Below are positions 1 to 9,104 of a stretch of DNA of 36,277 bases, in pieces. Source of the DNA: a bacterium UBP2_UBA2255 (lineage in GTDB: Bacteria; Edwardsbacteria; AC1; EtOH8). Below the pieces are notes generated by a model that was given only the letters and a program-made list of their open reading frames with translations, did not search any database and was not told the origin of the DNA. Position 1 is the first letter of the stretch; the number at the start of each line of letters is the position of its first letter. The stretch lies in the NCBI GenBank assembly GCA_002347565.1, contig DDXR01000011.1, forward strand, positions 1-36,277, in the 5' to 3' direction. Position numbers and translations under genes: made by a program.

Positions 1-657
1 GTTGTCCTTGATCAGCAGGGCGGTTTTGGCGTCCAGCGTCTGGGTGACGACGTCGCGGGCGTCCTTGTTGCCGGCGTAGATCACCGGCAGCCGGTAGGAG
101 GTGCCGAACCGCGGCTTGGGGTCGGCCGCCGCCACCAGCTCGGCCATCTCGGCCACGTGGGTGACGGTGCCGCCGTCGATCCCGCCCGACAGCAGGATCA
201 TGTCCGGCCGCAGGTGGCGGATCCGCTCGATCCGCTCGTGGGGCAGGCGGCCGTCGTTGGAGGCCAGCACGTCCATCACGATGGCGCCGGCGCCCAGGGC
301 CGCCCGGGCGGCGCTCTCGCCGGTCATGGTCTTGACCACGCCGGCCACCATCATCTGCAGGCCGCCGCCGGCCGAGCTGGTGGACATGTAGATGTCCACG
401 CCCTCGTTGCCCCGGGCCGGGGTGATGATGTCGTCGCCGTCCAGGATGCGGCGGCCGGACAGCTCCTCCACCTCGCGCACCGCGTTCAGCACACCCTTGG
501 TGACGTCCTCGAACGGCTTCTCCACCGTGGTGGGGGCCTCGCCCCGGACGGTCTGGCGGAACTCGCCGTTCTTGTGCTCGATCAGGATGGCCTTGGTGGT
601 GGTGCTGCCGCAGTCGGTGACCAGGATCACCTTCAGCTTGTTGGGGTCGACTGCCAT
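1..657 (-). CDS. glmL: GlmL/MutL-family protein (B12-dependent mutase accessory protein), 3' end cut by window edge
   Basis: The reading frame starts at ATG 657 and runs off the left edge, so the first 219 residues are visible. The N-terminus has an ASKHA/actin-type phosphate loop, DCGSTTTK at residues 15-22. It is followed by TPARGNEGVDIYMSTSSAGG and a later LLSGGIDGG segment, both typical of the MutL/GlmL family encoded beside adenosylcobalamin-dependent glutamate mutase. The family is thought to act as an ATPase chaperone or reactivator of the mutase in the cytoplasm. That role is family knowledge; no mutase subunit is visible here and it may lie beyond the left edge. An AGGAG ribosome site sits just upstream of the start. 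The upstream gap of about 180 bases has no obvious promoter. Family is fairly sure, the exact mutase partner unknown. Confidence 0.85.
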   Translation of the reverse strand, partial: MAVDPNKLKVILVTDCGSTTTKAILIEHKNGEFRQTVRGEAPTTVEKPFEDVTKGVLNAVREVEELSGRRILDGDDIITPARGNEGVDIYMSTSSAGGGLQMMVAGVVKTMTGESAARAALGAGAIVMDVLASNDGRLPHERIERIRHLRPDMILLSGGIDGGTVTHVAEMAELVAAADPKPRFGTSYRLPVIYAGNKDARDVVTQTLDAKTALLIKDN

Positions 658-838
658 GGTTGGCTCCTGTGGCTATCTGAATGAATAGATTTTACAGAGT
701 TCAGCCGGTGGATTACCGCGGAAGCGCGGAATCTCGGAAAAACAAGAACGTAAATTGCTCTAAAGGGCCTTTGTTCCGTGTATTCAGTGTTTCCGCGGTT
801 CGTTCGCAGGGGTTTCTATTTCAGGCCGGTCAGCCTGG

Positions 839-1243
839 TCACCACTTCGAGATCGAAGTGATTTTCTTGATCCACTCCCACGGCGTCTTCTTGCCCTCGG
901 CGATCCGCCTGGCCCTGGCGGCGGCCTTCTCCCCCTGCTCGCGGGCCTGCCACTCGGCCTCCTGACGCTCGATCTCCAGCAGCAGCTTCTCGACGTTCTC
1001 GCGGCTTTCCATCATCAGGGTGATCTCGTCGTACTCCCGGCGGTTGAGGAAGGCCTGGACGATGGGCTGGAGAAAGACCATGCCCTGGCTGCCGATGAAC
1101 GACAGCGGCTTGACTGACTCGAAGAACATGATGGCCGGCACCGTCAGCTTGCGCTTGACGATCTGGTCGGCGATCTTGGAGAGCAGCTCGGCCTGCCGCT
1201 CGGGCGAGGGCATGTTGCCGTCGATGTAGATGGAGTCGCTCAT
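839..1243 (-). CDS. Conserved-looking small cytoplasmic protein, unknown function
   Basis: A 134-residue protein with no signal peptide and no membrane segment. The N-terminal two thirds reads as a compact folded region containing FFESVKPLSFIGSQ and FLQPIVQAFL. The C-terminal third (about residues 85-125) is strongly charged, rich in Glu, Arg, Lys and Ala, and probably a long helix or coiled coil, ending in a WEWIKK segment. I do not recognise the family. The ATG at 1243 follows a GCGGGATA sequence that is only a weak ribosome site. It lies between the LVIVD protein gene and glmL in the same direction, with about 180 bases to glmL, so co-transcription is possible but not shown. It could be a partner of the B12 mutase system, but that rests on position alone. 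Confidence 0.7.
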   Translation of the reverse strand: MSDSIYIDGNMPSPERQAELLSKIADQIVKRKLTVPAIMFFESVKPLSFIGSQGMVFLQPIVQAFLNRREYDEITLMMESRENVEKLLLEIERQEAEWQAREQGEKAAARARRIAEGKKTPWEWIKKITSISKW

Positions 1244-1252
1244 TATCCCGCT

Positions 1253-1297
1253 GTTTGAAACTGTTTCAAACGTTTGAAACGGTTCGAACGTTCAAAC
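1253..1297. repeat. Clustered GTTTGAAAC/GTTTCAAAC short repeats
   Basis: Five near-identical 8-9 base units stand almost end to end between two genes: GTTTGAAAC at 1253, GTTTCAAAC at 1263, GTTTGAAAC at 1272, GTTCGAAC at 1282 and GTTCAAAC at 1290. Several are inverted relative to each other, so many alternative small hairpins are possible. The block is visibly more AT-rich than the flanking genes. It may be a dispersed intergenic repeat or an operator array; nothing in the sequence decides. Confidence 0.7.
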
Positions 1298-1316
1298 CCT
1301 AAACTCGTGAAGAGCA

Positions 1317-3446
1317 TTATCGCACTATCAGCATTTTCGCCGCGGCCGTCTGGCCGTTCGACTCCAGCCGCACCAGGTACACGCCGCTGGCCACCCTGCG
1401 CTCGCTGTTGTCTTTTCCGTTCCACGTCGCTTCGTAGCTACCCATTTTCTTGTCTTCATCGACAAGGGACCGCACCCGCTGCCCGGCGATGTTGTAGACC
1501 GCGAGCTTGACCGGCCCCGCATTGGGCAGCCCGTATTCTATTGTGTTTCCCAAAACCCGTATTTTCAAATTTTGAATTTTGCATTTTTCATTTTGCATCG
1601 GATCATCGGCCACACCGGCCGGCCCGTAGCCCTGCAGCACCCACAGGCCGGCATTGGCGAAGGCGACATAGATGTACCCGCCCGAATAATTCACGCTGGT
1701 GGCGGCCCAGGGCAGCGCGAAGAAGCCGACCTCGGCAGGATTGGCCGGGTCGCTGATGTTCAGGACCCGGAGCCCGCCATCCCCGTACGCGACATAGGCG
1801 TTGTCGCCCGCTACCGCAACATCCGACGCCGACCCCGCCGTCTTGTATCCGCCGACAGAATCCATGGTGGCCGGATCGCTGACATCGTAGATGAGCAGGC
1901 CGGCGCCTCTGTTCGCGACGTACGCATGGCTGCCGGCCACCGCCAGTTTGAACGTCCCCTGTGGGATTTGGCGCGTGCCGACAAGCGCGGGACTGGCGGG
2001 GTTGCCGACGTTGAAGGCCATCAGCGTGCCGCCCGGGGTGCCGATGCAATCGGCGACGAAGGCAACGTTGCCCGACAACGCGACATCGCTGGCGTTCTTC
2101 GGCGTGTCGTACGAGCCGACCAGCACCGGCGCCGCCGGGTTGCTGACATTGATCACCTTCAGGCCTTCCTCATAGTCGGCAAGATAGGCGTAGCCCCCCG
2201 AGACGGCCACGGCAGAGGCATGGCCCGCGGTGTTGAGCCACCCCACCGAATCGGGGCTGGCCGGGTCGCTGACGCCCAGCACGTACATCCCCCGCACATC
2301 GTTGGCCACGTAGACATGGCCGCCGGCCACCGCGATGTCGCAGGTGTTGCCGGGCGTGTCATATTGCCCGACGACGGTCATGCTGGCGGCATCAAGCACC
2401 CATAACCCGGTCTCGTACCCGACGGTGTATACGTAGCCGCTATCGATGACGGGGCTTCCCGCGCCGAACAGCGCGTAACTGCTCACCAACACCATCGCAG
2501 CGCTGACGTCCAGGATCCGCAGGTAGCCCCCGTCCGCCACGTAGGCGTAGCTGCCGGCCAGCGCCACGTTATAGGCGGTGCCCGGCGTGCTGTACGCGCC
2601 GGCCGCCGTCGGATTGGCCGGATCGCTTACGTTGATCCTCTGTACCTGGGAGTAATTCGACACGTAGGCGTAGCTGTCGGCCAGCGCCACGTCATAGGCG
2701 CTGCCCGACATGACGAAACGCCCCACGGTGTCGGGGCTCGCCGGGTTGCTGATATCGAACACCAGCAGGCCCGTCATGCCGTCTGCCACATAAGCGTGAT
2801 TCCCGGCAACGGCCACGTCGTAGGACGTCCCCCAAGTGTTGAAGCTCGTGACCGAATCCGGCACCGACGGATTGCTGACGTTGAAGACCTGCAGGCCCGA
2901 GACACCGTCCGCCACGTAGGCATAGCCTCCCGACACCGCCACTTTCCTGGCGCTGCCCAATGTGCCGACTGCGGAGACTAATGTTAGATTGGATGTCCAA
3001 TCGAAGCGCAGTATCTGCATGCCGGTGTGGCCGTCGGCCACGAAGATGAAATCCCCGGAGAGCGCCAGGCCGTAAGCGTAGCCCGGTGTGTCGTGATGCC
3101 CGCACACGTAGGGATCGGTGGGATCATTGTAATCGACGATGTAGAGGCCGGATTCGCTGCAGGCGAGAAAGATATACTCGCCCAGCACCAGGATGTCGTT
3201 GACAACGTCCGGGAGCTGCATCTCGGCCAGCTTCACCGGCGCCGAGGCGACCGTGGCGTCCAGGATCACCATTCCGCACCCCGAACCGACCACCGCGCAC
3301 TGCATGGCGCCGATTGTGCCGTACCCCACGGCCTGGGTCTGTCCATACGACCACCGGTCGATGCGCCGAACATTTGACGAATCCTGGGCCAGGGCCAGCC
3401 CGGCCGCCAGGGCGCCGACCGACAGCAAACACACGGCACGTTTCAT
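1317..3446 (-). CDS. Secreted LVIVD-repeat beta-propeller protein with FlgD/type-A-like C-terminal domain
   Basis: A 709-residue protein starting at ATG 3446, preceded by a strong GGGGAGGA ribosome site; reading further upstream would enter the gcvPB shadow. Residues 1-20 form a signal peptide (MKRAVCLLSVGALAAG...). About a dozen repeats follow, each of the pattern SGGYAYVADGxxGLxVxNVSNPASP, the LVIVD repeat family, which folds as beta-propeller blades on the cell surface or in the periplasm. The last 70-80 residues (KLAVYNIAGQRVRSLV ... GVYLVRLES) form a FlgD-Ig-like or type-A sorting domain, known in secreted proteins of FCB-group bacteria. Between propeller and tail lies an Asn/Lys-rich stretch, MQNEKCKIQNLKI, which matches the spelling of a repeat element rather than a conserved domain. 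Probable role: surface adhesion or scaffolding; the ligand is unknown. Confidence 0.85.
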   Translation of the reverse strand: MKRAVCLLSVGALAAGLALAQDSSNVRRIDRWSYGQTQAVGYGTIGAMQCAVVGSGCGMVILDATVASAPVKLAEMQLPDVVNDILVLGEYIFLACSESGLYIVDYNDPTDPYVCGHHDTPGYAYGLALSGDFIFVADGHTGMQILRFDWTSNLTLVSAVGTLGSARKVAVSGGYAYVADGVSGLQVFNVSNPSVPDSVTSFNTWGTSYDVAVAGNHAYVADGMTGLLVFDISNPASPDTVGRFVMSGSAYDVALADSYAYVSNYSQVQRINVSDPANPTAAGAYSTPGTAYNVALAGSYAYVADGGYLRILDVSAAMVLVSSYALFGAGSPVIDSGYVYTVGYETGLWVLDAASMTVVGQYDTPGNTCDIAVAGGHVYVANDVRGMYVLGVSDPASPDSVGWLNTAGHASAVAVSGGYAYLADYEEGLKVINVSNPAAPVLVGSYDTPKNASDVALSGNVAFVADCIGTPGGTLMAFNVGNPASPALVGTRQIPQGTFKLAVAGSHAYVANRGAGLLIYDVSDPATMDSVGGYKTAGSASDVAVAGDNAYVAYGDGGLRVLNISDPANPAEVGFFALPWAATSVNYSGGYIYVAFANAGLWVLQGYGPAGVADDPMQNEKCKIQNLKIRVLGNTIEYGLPNAGPVKLAVYNIAGQRVRSLVDEDKKMGSYEATWNGKDNSERRVASGVYLVRLESNGQTAAAKMLIVR
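1557..1602 (-). repeat. AT-rich word-like repeat read through in frame inside the LVIVD gene
   Basis: On the minus strand this stretch is built of repeated words (CAAAATG, AAAAATGC, AAAATTC, AAAATTTG) inside an otherwise GC-rich gene. It encodes MQNEKCKIQNLKI, lying exactly between the propeller and the C-terminal domain, where extra residues would be tolerated. The base composition break is sharp on both sides. I read it as a short dispersed repeat inserted in frame. Confidence 0.6.
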
Positions 3447-3496
3447 GGTTCCTCCCCTTCTTCTCTTGTTCGGCTTCCCGTACCCGCGGTCAGCGC

Positions 3497-4966
3497 TCAG
3501 TTGCAGACGCCGCCGTAGCGCAGGTTGGGCTGCTTGACCGCCTTGACGTCGTCCAGCCGCCCGATCGGCGTGTTGTGCGGCGCGGTCTTCACCAGCTCGG
3601 GCGTCTCGGCGATCTCGCGCGCGATCTTCTTCATCGCGTCGATGAACAGGTCCAGCGTCTCCTGGCTCTCGGTCTCGGTGGGCTCGATCATGATGGCCTC
3701 GGGCACGATCAGCGGGAAGTAGATGGTCGGCGCGTGGAAGCCGTAGTCGAGCAGCCGCTTGGCGATGTCCAGGGTCTTGACGCCCTGGTCGCGGAACCGC
3801 AGGCCGGAGAGCACGCACTCGTGCTTGCAGTGCGTTTTGAAGGGCAGGTCGTAGTCGTTTTCCAGCGCGCGCATCACGTAGTTGGCGCTGATGATGGCGT
3901 TGACCGAGGCGTCGCGCAGGCCCCGGCCGCCCATCATCCGGATGTAGGCGTAGGCCTTGACCATCACCAGAAAGTTGCCGAAGAACGAGTGCACCCGGCC
4001 GATGCTGTCGGGCTTGTCGAAGTCAAAAAAGCACTCGGTTTTCCCGTTCTCCGTTTTCCGCTCACCGACCGTTGGCGACGGCAGGAACGGCGCCAGGGCC
4101 GCTGTGCAGGAAACGCCGCCGCCGCCCGGGCCGCCGCCGCCGTGCGGCGTGGCGAAGGTCTTGTGCAGGTTGAAGTGCATCAGGTCGACGCCCATGTCGC
4201 CCGGCCGGACGATGCCCATCATGGCGTTGAGGTTGGCGCCGTCCATGTACAGCAGGGCGCCGGCATCGTGGGCGATGCGCGCGATCTCGACGATGCTGCG
4301 TTCGAACAGGCCCAGCGTGTTGGGGTTGGTCAGCATCACGCAGGCCACATCGGCGCTGATGTGGGCGCGCAGGTCCCCGGGATCGAGCAGGCCCTCGGCG
4401 TTGGACTTGATGGTGACCGCCTTGAAGCCGGCGATGGCGGCCGAGGCGGGATTGGTGCCGTGGGCCGAGTCGGGGATCAGGATGGTGGCCCGGTCCTGGC
4501 CCAGCTTGCGGAAATGCGCCCGGACCATCATCAGCGCGGTCAGCTCGCCATGGGCGCCGGCCACCGGCTGCAAGGTGACGGCATCGTGGCCGGCGATCTC
4601 GCTCAGCGCCTCGCCCAGCCGCCGCATCAGCAGCAGGGCCCCCTGGCAGGAGGACTCGCCCTGCAGCGGGTGCAGGCCGGTGAAACCGGGCAGGCGCGCC
4701 AGGTCCTCGTTGACCTTGGGGTTGTACTTCATGGTGCACGACCCCAGCGGGTAGAATCCCTTGTCGACATGGTGGTTCAAGGTCGACAGCCGGATGAAGT
4801 GGCGCACGGCATCGTTCTCGGAGACCTGGGGCAGGCCGGAAAGGTCTGGCCGCAGCGCAGCGCCCGGCAGCAGGGAATCGACGGGTTTGACCGGCACGTC
4901 GCATCCGGGCAACGCATGGCCGCTGCGGCCGGGCGAGGACAGTTCGAATACGGTCTGCTCGAGCAT
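3497..4966 (-). CDS. gcvPB: Glycine dehydrogenase (decarboxylating) subunit 2, P-protein beta chain
   Basis: A 489-residue protein of the usual length for the beta chain of two-subunit P-proteins. It catalyses PLP-dependent decarboxylation of glycine and transfer of the aminomethyl group to lipoylated H-protein, together with the alpha chain GcvPA. The PLP lysine is Lys269 in HFNLHKTFATPHGGGGPG. YPLGSCTMKYNPK and DSAHGTNPASA are also classic P-protein motifs. The stretch GERKTENGKTEC (bases about 4037-4072) is spelled with AT-richer GAAAACGG-type words and sits in a normally variable loop. No gcvPA, gcvH or gcvT is in the window, so the partner genes must be elsewhere. A good sigma70-type promoter lies just upstream, so the gene probably has its own transcript. 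It was once considered whether this is a full-length P-protein, but the length excludes it. Confidence 0.95.
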   Translation of the reverse strand: MLEQTVFELSSPGRSGHALPGCDVPVKPVDSLLPGAALRPDLSGLPQVSENDAVRHFIRLSTLNHHVDKGFYPLGSCTMKYNPKVNEDLARLPGFTGLHPLQGESSCQGALLLMRRLGEALSEIAGHDAVTLQPVAGAHGELTALMMVRAHFRKLGQDRATILIPDSAHGTNPASAAIAGFKAVTIKSNAEGLLDPGDLRAHISADVACVMLTNPNTLGLFERSIVEIARIAHDAGALLYMDGANLNAMMGIVRPGDMGVDLMHFNLHKTFATPHGGGGPGGGGVSCTAALAPFLPSPTVGERKTENGKTECFFDFDKPDSIGRVHSFFGNFLVMVKAYAYIRMMGGRGLRDASVNAIISANYVMRALENDYDLPFKTHCKHECVLSGLRFRDQGVKTLDIAKRLLDYGFHAPTIYFPLIVPEAIMIEPTETESQETLDLFIDAMKKIAREIAETPELVKTAPHNTPIGRLDDVKAVKQPNLRYGGVCN

Positions 4967-4997
4967 TGGGCCGTCAGTAAGTGGTTAGAATTATAGC

Positions 4998-5026
4998 ACT
5001 ATAGGATATCATTTATGCTCGGTCAA
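4998..5026 (-). promoter_or_regulatory. Predicted sigma70-type promoter of gcvPB
   Basis: On the minus strand TTGACC (5026-5021) is followed by a 17-base spacer and TATAGT (5003-4998), with a second TATAAT two bases further on. The whole stretch is AT-rich against a GC-rich background and lies about 30 bases before the gcvPB start. No glycine riboswitch is recognisable in the short leader. Confidence 0.6.
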
Positions 5027-5093
5027 AGTCAAGCGAAAAAAGCCGATGCTGGTCCGTGCCGCCGGGCCCTGCCGGCCTCCATGCGGGTGCCGG

Positions 5094-6539
5094 TCAGGAC
5101 ATCCGCAACAGGCTGATGCGCTCCAGCCACGCCGTCGCTCCCAGCCGGGAGAATATCTCCTCGGCCCGGGCCAGGGGCTCCCCCCACGTCTGGCCCTCCT
5201 GTTTCCCCCACTCGCCCAGCCTGAACAGCGCCACGCCGAGATGGTAAACGCCCTGATCGGAACGCGCCAGTTCGACGGCGCGCTCGAACTGGCTTTTCGC
5301 GCCGGCGGCCTGCCCGCCGGCTGCCATCGCCGCCGCCAGCGCCAGGCAGGCCTCGGTCCGCCAGGGCCCGGCTTGCCCGCCTTCGCTGTCCAGCAGCCCG
5401 TCCAGCAGCGCCATTGCCTGAGCCTGGCCGCCGCGGGCCGCCGCGCACCGCGCCGCCGCCAACCGCGCCGCCGGCCACTGGGACGACGAGGGCTCGGCCG
5501 CCGCCGCCTCGTCGAGCCGTGACTCTGCCTCGGCCCACCGCTCCTGGTCGCAATGCACCAGGGCCAGGCGCAGCAGGGCGATGGCGCCCAGCCGCCCGTC
5601 AGCGAGTTCGCGCGCCATGGCGGCCGCCTGCTGCAGCAGCATCCGGGCCTCCTCCAGCCGCAGCTGCTCGCGCCGCAACGCCCCCAGCGATGCCAGATCG
5701 CCGGCCAGGAACTTCCGCTCGCCGATGCTCCGCCGCAGGGCGATGGCGTCGGCCAGCATCCGCTCGCCCTCCTGCCATGACCCCTGCCGCAGCAGGTCGC
5801 ACGCCATGTTGGAGAGGCTGAAACCCAGGCCGTAGCGATCGCCGATGCGTTCCCGGATGCGGCGGGATTCCTCCAGGTGCCGGCGGCGCTCCTCCCATCG
5901 CCCCAGGCGCGCCAGCAACACGCTGTAGTTGCTGTGGGCGAATGCCAGGTTCACCAGGTCGGTTCCGCGCTCCAGCGTGGCGATGGCCTCGAGAAACGTG
6001 CGCTCCGCCTCGTCGGCGCTTCCCAGGCCGCCGGTTACGGTGGCGATGTTCACCAGGCTTCTGCCGACGCCGTCGGCGTCCCCCAGTGCGCGGTAAAGCG
6101 CCAGCGCCCGGCGGTAGCAGTCGAGACCCTGCTCGGGACGGCCGGTGTCCTCCAGCGCGACCCCCAGCGCGTTGCAGCGGCTGGCTTCGCCGGCCTTGTC
6201 GCCGATGCGGCGGCAGATCTCCATCGCCCGGCGGCTGGCCCGATCCATCTCGGCGTAGCGGGAAAGCATCAGGCTGGCCTCGGCCAGCAATCCCAGCGAT
6301 TCGCCGGCCAGCTCCGGCAGCGCGTCCTCGTCGCAGGCCGCCGCCAGCCGCTGGGCCGCGGCCGCCACCTCGCCGGCGCGCCCCAGCAGCAGCCTGACGT
6401 CCAGCACGCGCAGCTCGAGCCGCGCGTGCAGCAAGCCGGCCAGCGGAACGCCCCCCTCGACTACGGCGGCCAGCTCCCGGTGGCCCAGGTGCCGGCGCAC
6501 CAGTTCACGGTTGAGGCCGGCATGCCCGGCCGGGGTCAC
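5094..6539 (-). CDS. Tetratricopeptide-repeat protein
   Basis: A soluble protein of about 481 residues made of TPR-type helical pairs almost from end to end, for example ALGVALEDTGRPEQGLDCYR and LAFAHSNYSVLLARLGRWEE. TPR arrays bind proteins; the partner here is unknown. I chose GTG 6539 as the start because a GAGGGG ribosome site lies about 8 bases upstream, and because the stop of the DUF3592 gene ends only 10 bases before it. An open frame extends to 6644 but would overlap that gene. The sequence is very Arg/Ala/Leu-rich. It resembles the TPR tail of large multi-domain kinases or transcriptional activators, without any catalytic domain. The two genes DUF3592-TPR probably form an operon. 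Confidence 0.8.
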   Translation of the reverse strand: MTPAGHAGLNRELVRRHLGHRELAAVVEGGVPLAGLLHARLELRVLDVRLLLGRAGEVAAAAQRLAAACDEDALPELAGESLGLLAEASLMLSRYAEMDRASRRAMEICRRIGDKAGEASRCNALGVALEDTGRPEQGLDCYRRALALYRALGDADGVGRSLVNIATVTGGLGSADEAERTFLEAIATLERGTDLVNLAFAHSNYSVLLARLGRWEERRRHLEESRRIRERIGDRYGLGFSLSNMACDLLRQGSWQEGERMLADAIALRRSIGERKFLAGDLASLGALRREQLRLEEARMLLQQAAAMARELADGRLGAIALLRLALVHCDQERWAEAESRLDEAAAAEPSSSQWPAARLAAARCAAARGGQAQAMALLDGLLDSEGGQAGPWRTEACLALAAAMAAGGQAAGAKSQFERAVELARSDQGVYHLGVALFRLGEWGKQEGQTWGEPLARAEEIFSRLGATAWLERISLLRMS

Positions 6540-6549
6540 GGAAGGCCCC

Positions 6550-7467
6550 TCAGCGGCATTGCTGCAGCCCCCAGGCCAGCGCGGCCCGGTAGGTCTGGTC
6601 GGAGAATCCGGGATATGATGCCGCCATCTCCGCCACCGCCGCATCCGCGGTGACCATCTCCGAGCGCACGCGGGCCGCGGTGCCGTAGCAGATGCTCTCG
6701 AGCACCTTGGCCTTGCCCAAGGTCTCGTCGATCTGGCCCGGCGACAGCGACGGGAACCGCTCCTGCAGCAGCGTGCGCGGATCGGGCCCGCCCCGGGCGA
6801 ATCGCACCATGGCGTCGAACGCCATGTCCAGCGCCAGCTGCGCGGCCAGCGCCGACCTCCCCTGGGGCCGGGCCGGCTGCTCCCCTCGCGTCGGATCGCC
6901 CACCCAGGTCGCCCGGGGCCGGGCCGCCATCGCCGACAGCAGGCGCACGGCGCCGGCGATGATTCCCGCCATGCCGAGCAACAGCGCCGCCAGGCCCAGC
7001 CATTTGAACAGGCTCGTCGCCGCGGGATCCCGCCGGCTGACGGTGCTGCGAGCCGGGTCCGCCGGGTCGTAGTACACCGTGACGGTCTTGCCGACCGGCA
7101 GCGCGGCGAACACCGCGCCGAACAGCCCGCCGGCCTGCCCCGGCTGCGACGGCACCCCCTCCAGCAGGGGTTCCACCCACCGCCTCACCTCGTCCTGCGA
7201 TTCGCTCCAGTCGCGTTCCAGCCCCAGGCGCTCGCCGCGGTACTGGGTCCCGCCGGCCTCGAAACGGTAATCCACGACGGGGGCGAATCCCGGCCGGCCG
7301 CCGGGGCCGGTGCGGCGGTCGATGGCCACCGACAAAACTTCCGCCGTGACCGCCACCCAGCGGTCCATCGACCGTTCCCGGGAATGCACGGCTCGATCGG
7401 CCCCCAGCGAGGCCAGGCCGGCCGCCGCCAGGGCGCCGCTGACGATCAGCAGGGTCGTGTTGCTCAT
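6550..7467 (-). CDS. DUF3592-domain membrane protein
   Basis: A 305-residue protein with a hydrophobic segment at residues 4-20 and a second membrane helix at about 155-180 (FKWLGLAALLLGMAGIIAGA). The region between them contains VVDYRFEAGGTQYRGERL and VGKTVTVYYDPADPARS, which fit the DUF3592 family, a domain found in many bacterial membrane proteins and of unknown function. After the second helix a cytoplasmic tail of about 120 residues follows, including a helical region PRTLLQERFPSLSPGQIDET. The start ATG 7467 has a GAGAGGAAC ribosome site. It is followed by the TPR gene after 10 bases, suggesting that tail and TPR protein could act together; that is inference. Confidence 0.7.
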   Translation of the reverse strand: MSNTTLLIVSGALAAAGLASLGADRAVHSRERSMDRWVAVTAEVLSVAIDRRTGPGGRPGFAPVVDYRFEAGGTQYRGERLGLERDWSESQDEVRRWVEPLLEGVPSQPGQAGGLFGAVFAALPVGKTVTVYYDPADPARSTVSRRDPAATSLFKWLGLAALLLGMAGIIAGAVRLLSAMAARPRATWVGDPTRGEQPARPQGRSALAAQLALDMAFDAMVRFARGGPDPRTLLQERFPSLSPGQIDETLGKAKVLESICYGTAARVRSEMVTADAAVAEMAASYPGFSDQTYRAALAWGLQQCR

Positions 7468-7540
7468 GGAACGTTCCTCTCGTAGGTCGTCGTGCCGACA
7501 TCCGTCGGCGGATGGCCGCCCCGGGTCCCGGGCGCGGCCG

Positions 7541-8274
<734 letters not shown>

Positions 8275-8275
<1 letters not shown>

Positions 8276-9039
8276 CACTGCGCCACCGCGGCCCCCAGGT
8301 ACGCCTCGACCACCCGGCGGTCGTTCCTGACCTCGGCCGGCGTCGCTTCGGCGATGACGCAGCCGCCGTCCAGCACGGCCAGCCGGTCGCATACGCCCAT
8401 CACCACCCGCATGTGGTGCTCGATCAGCAGCACGGTGACGCCGCGGTCGCGGATCAGCCCGATCAGCGTCATCAGCCCGTTGACCTCGCTGGGATTCATG
8501 CCGGCGGCGGGCTCGTCCAGGCACAGCAGGCTCGGCTCGGCGGCCAGCGCCCGCGCGACCTCCAGCCGGCGCTGGTGACCGTAGGGCAGGTGCTTGGACA
8601 GCCGGTCCTCCTGTCCGGCCAGCCCCACGAAGTCGAGCAGCTCGACCGCCGTCCGCTGGATATCGCGCTCCTCGGCTCTGGCCGCGCGGTCTCGGGCGAC
8701 CGCGCCCCACAGCCCCGCCGCCGTCCGGCTGTGCCGGCCCACCATCACGTTCTCCAACACGGTCATCTCTCGGAACAGGCGGATATTCTGAAACGTGCGC
8801 GCGATGCCCCGTTGCGCCACCTTCGGCTCGGAAAGGCCCGTGATGTCTGCGCCCTCGAAGGTGAACCGCCCTGCGCTCGGTTTATAGACGCCGGTCAGGC
8901 AGTTGAACAGGGTGGTCTTGCCGGCGCCGTTGGGGCCGATCAGCCCGAAGATGCTGCCGCGATCGATCGCGAACGAGACGTCCGTCAGCGCGGCCAGTCC
9001 GCCGAAGCGCTTGGAGATGTTTTGGGCCGTCAGGAGCAT
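8275..9039 (-). CDS. livG: Branched-chain amino acid ABC transporter ATPase LivG
   Basis: A 254-residue ATPase with Walker A GPNGAGKTTLFN, the family's degenerate signature region LPYGHQRRLEVARAL, Walker B LLCLDEPAAGMNPSE and the helix LIGLIRDRGVTVLLIEHHM. Those features and the GIARTFQNIRLF Q-loop region mark LivG rather than LivF. It forms the ATPase pair with the downstream, translationally coupled livF. The ATG start at 9039 has only a weak ribosome site. About 65 bases separate it from the next gene upstream, so it may belong to a longer transcript. Confidence 0.93.
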
Positions 9040-9104
9040 CAGATCACGTTATTGGTGTTCCAATCTCCCCGGCACCGCCCGAGGCCTGTTGGGCCGCATT
9101 AAGA

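Noticed and set aside
1253..1297. CRISPR array
   Set aside because: Units are only 8-9 bases and have no spacers of regular length; no cas genes are present.
3314..4996. Plus-strand open frame of 560 codons opposite gcvPB
   Set aside because: Antisense shadow; GcvPB motifs on the minus strand explain the region.
4967..5093. Glycine riboswitch before gcvPB
   Set aside because: The leader is too short and no conserved riboswitch core is seen; only a promoter is supported.
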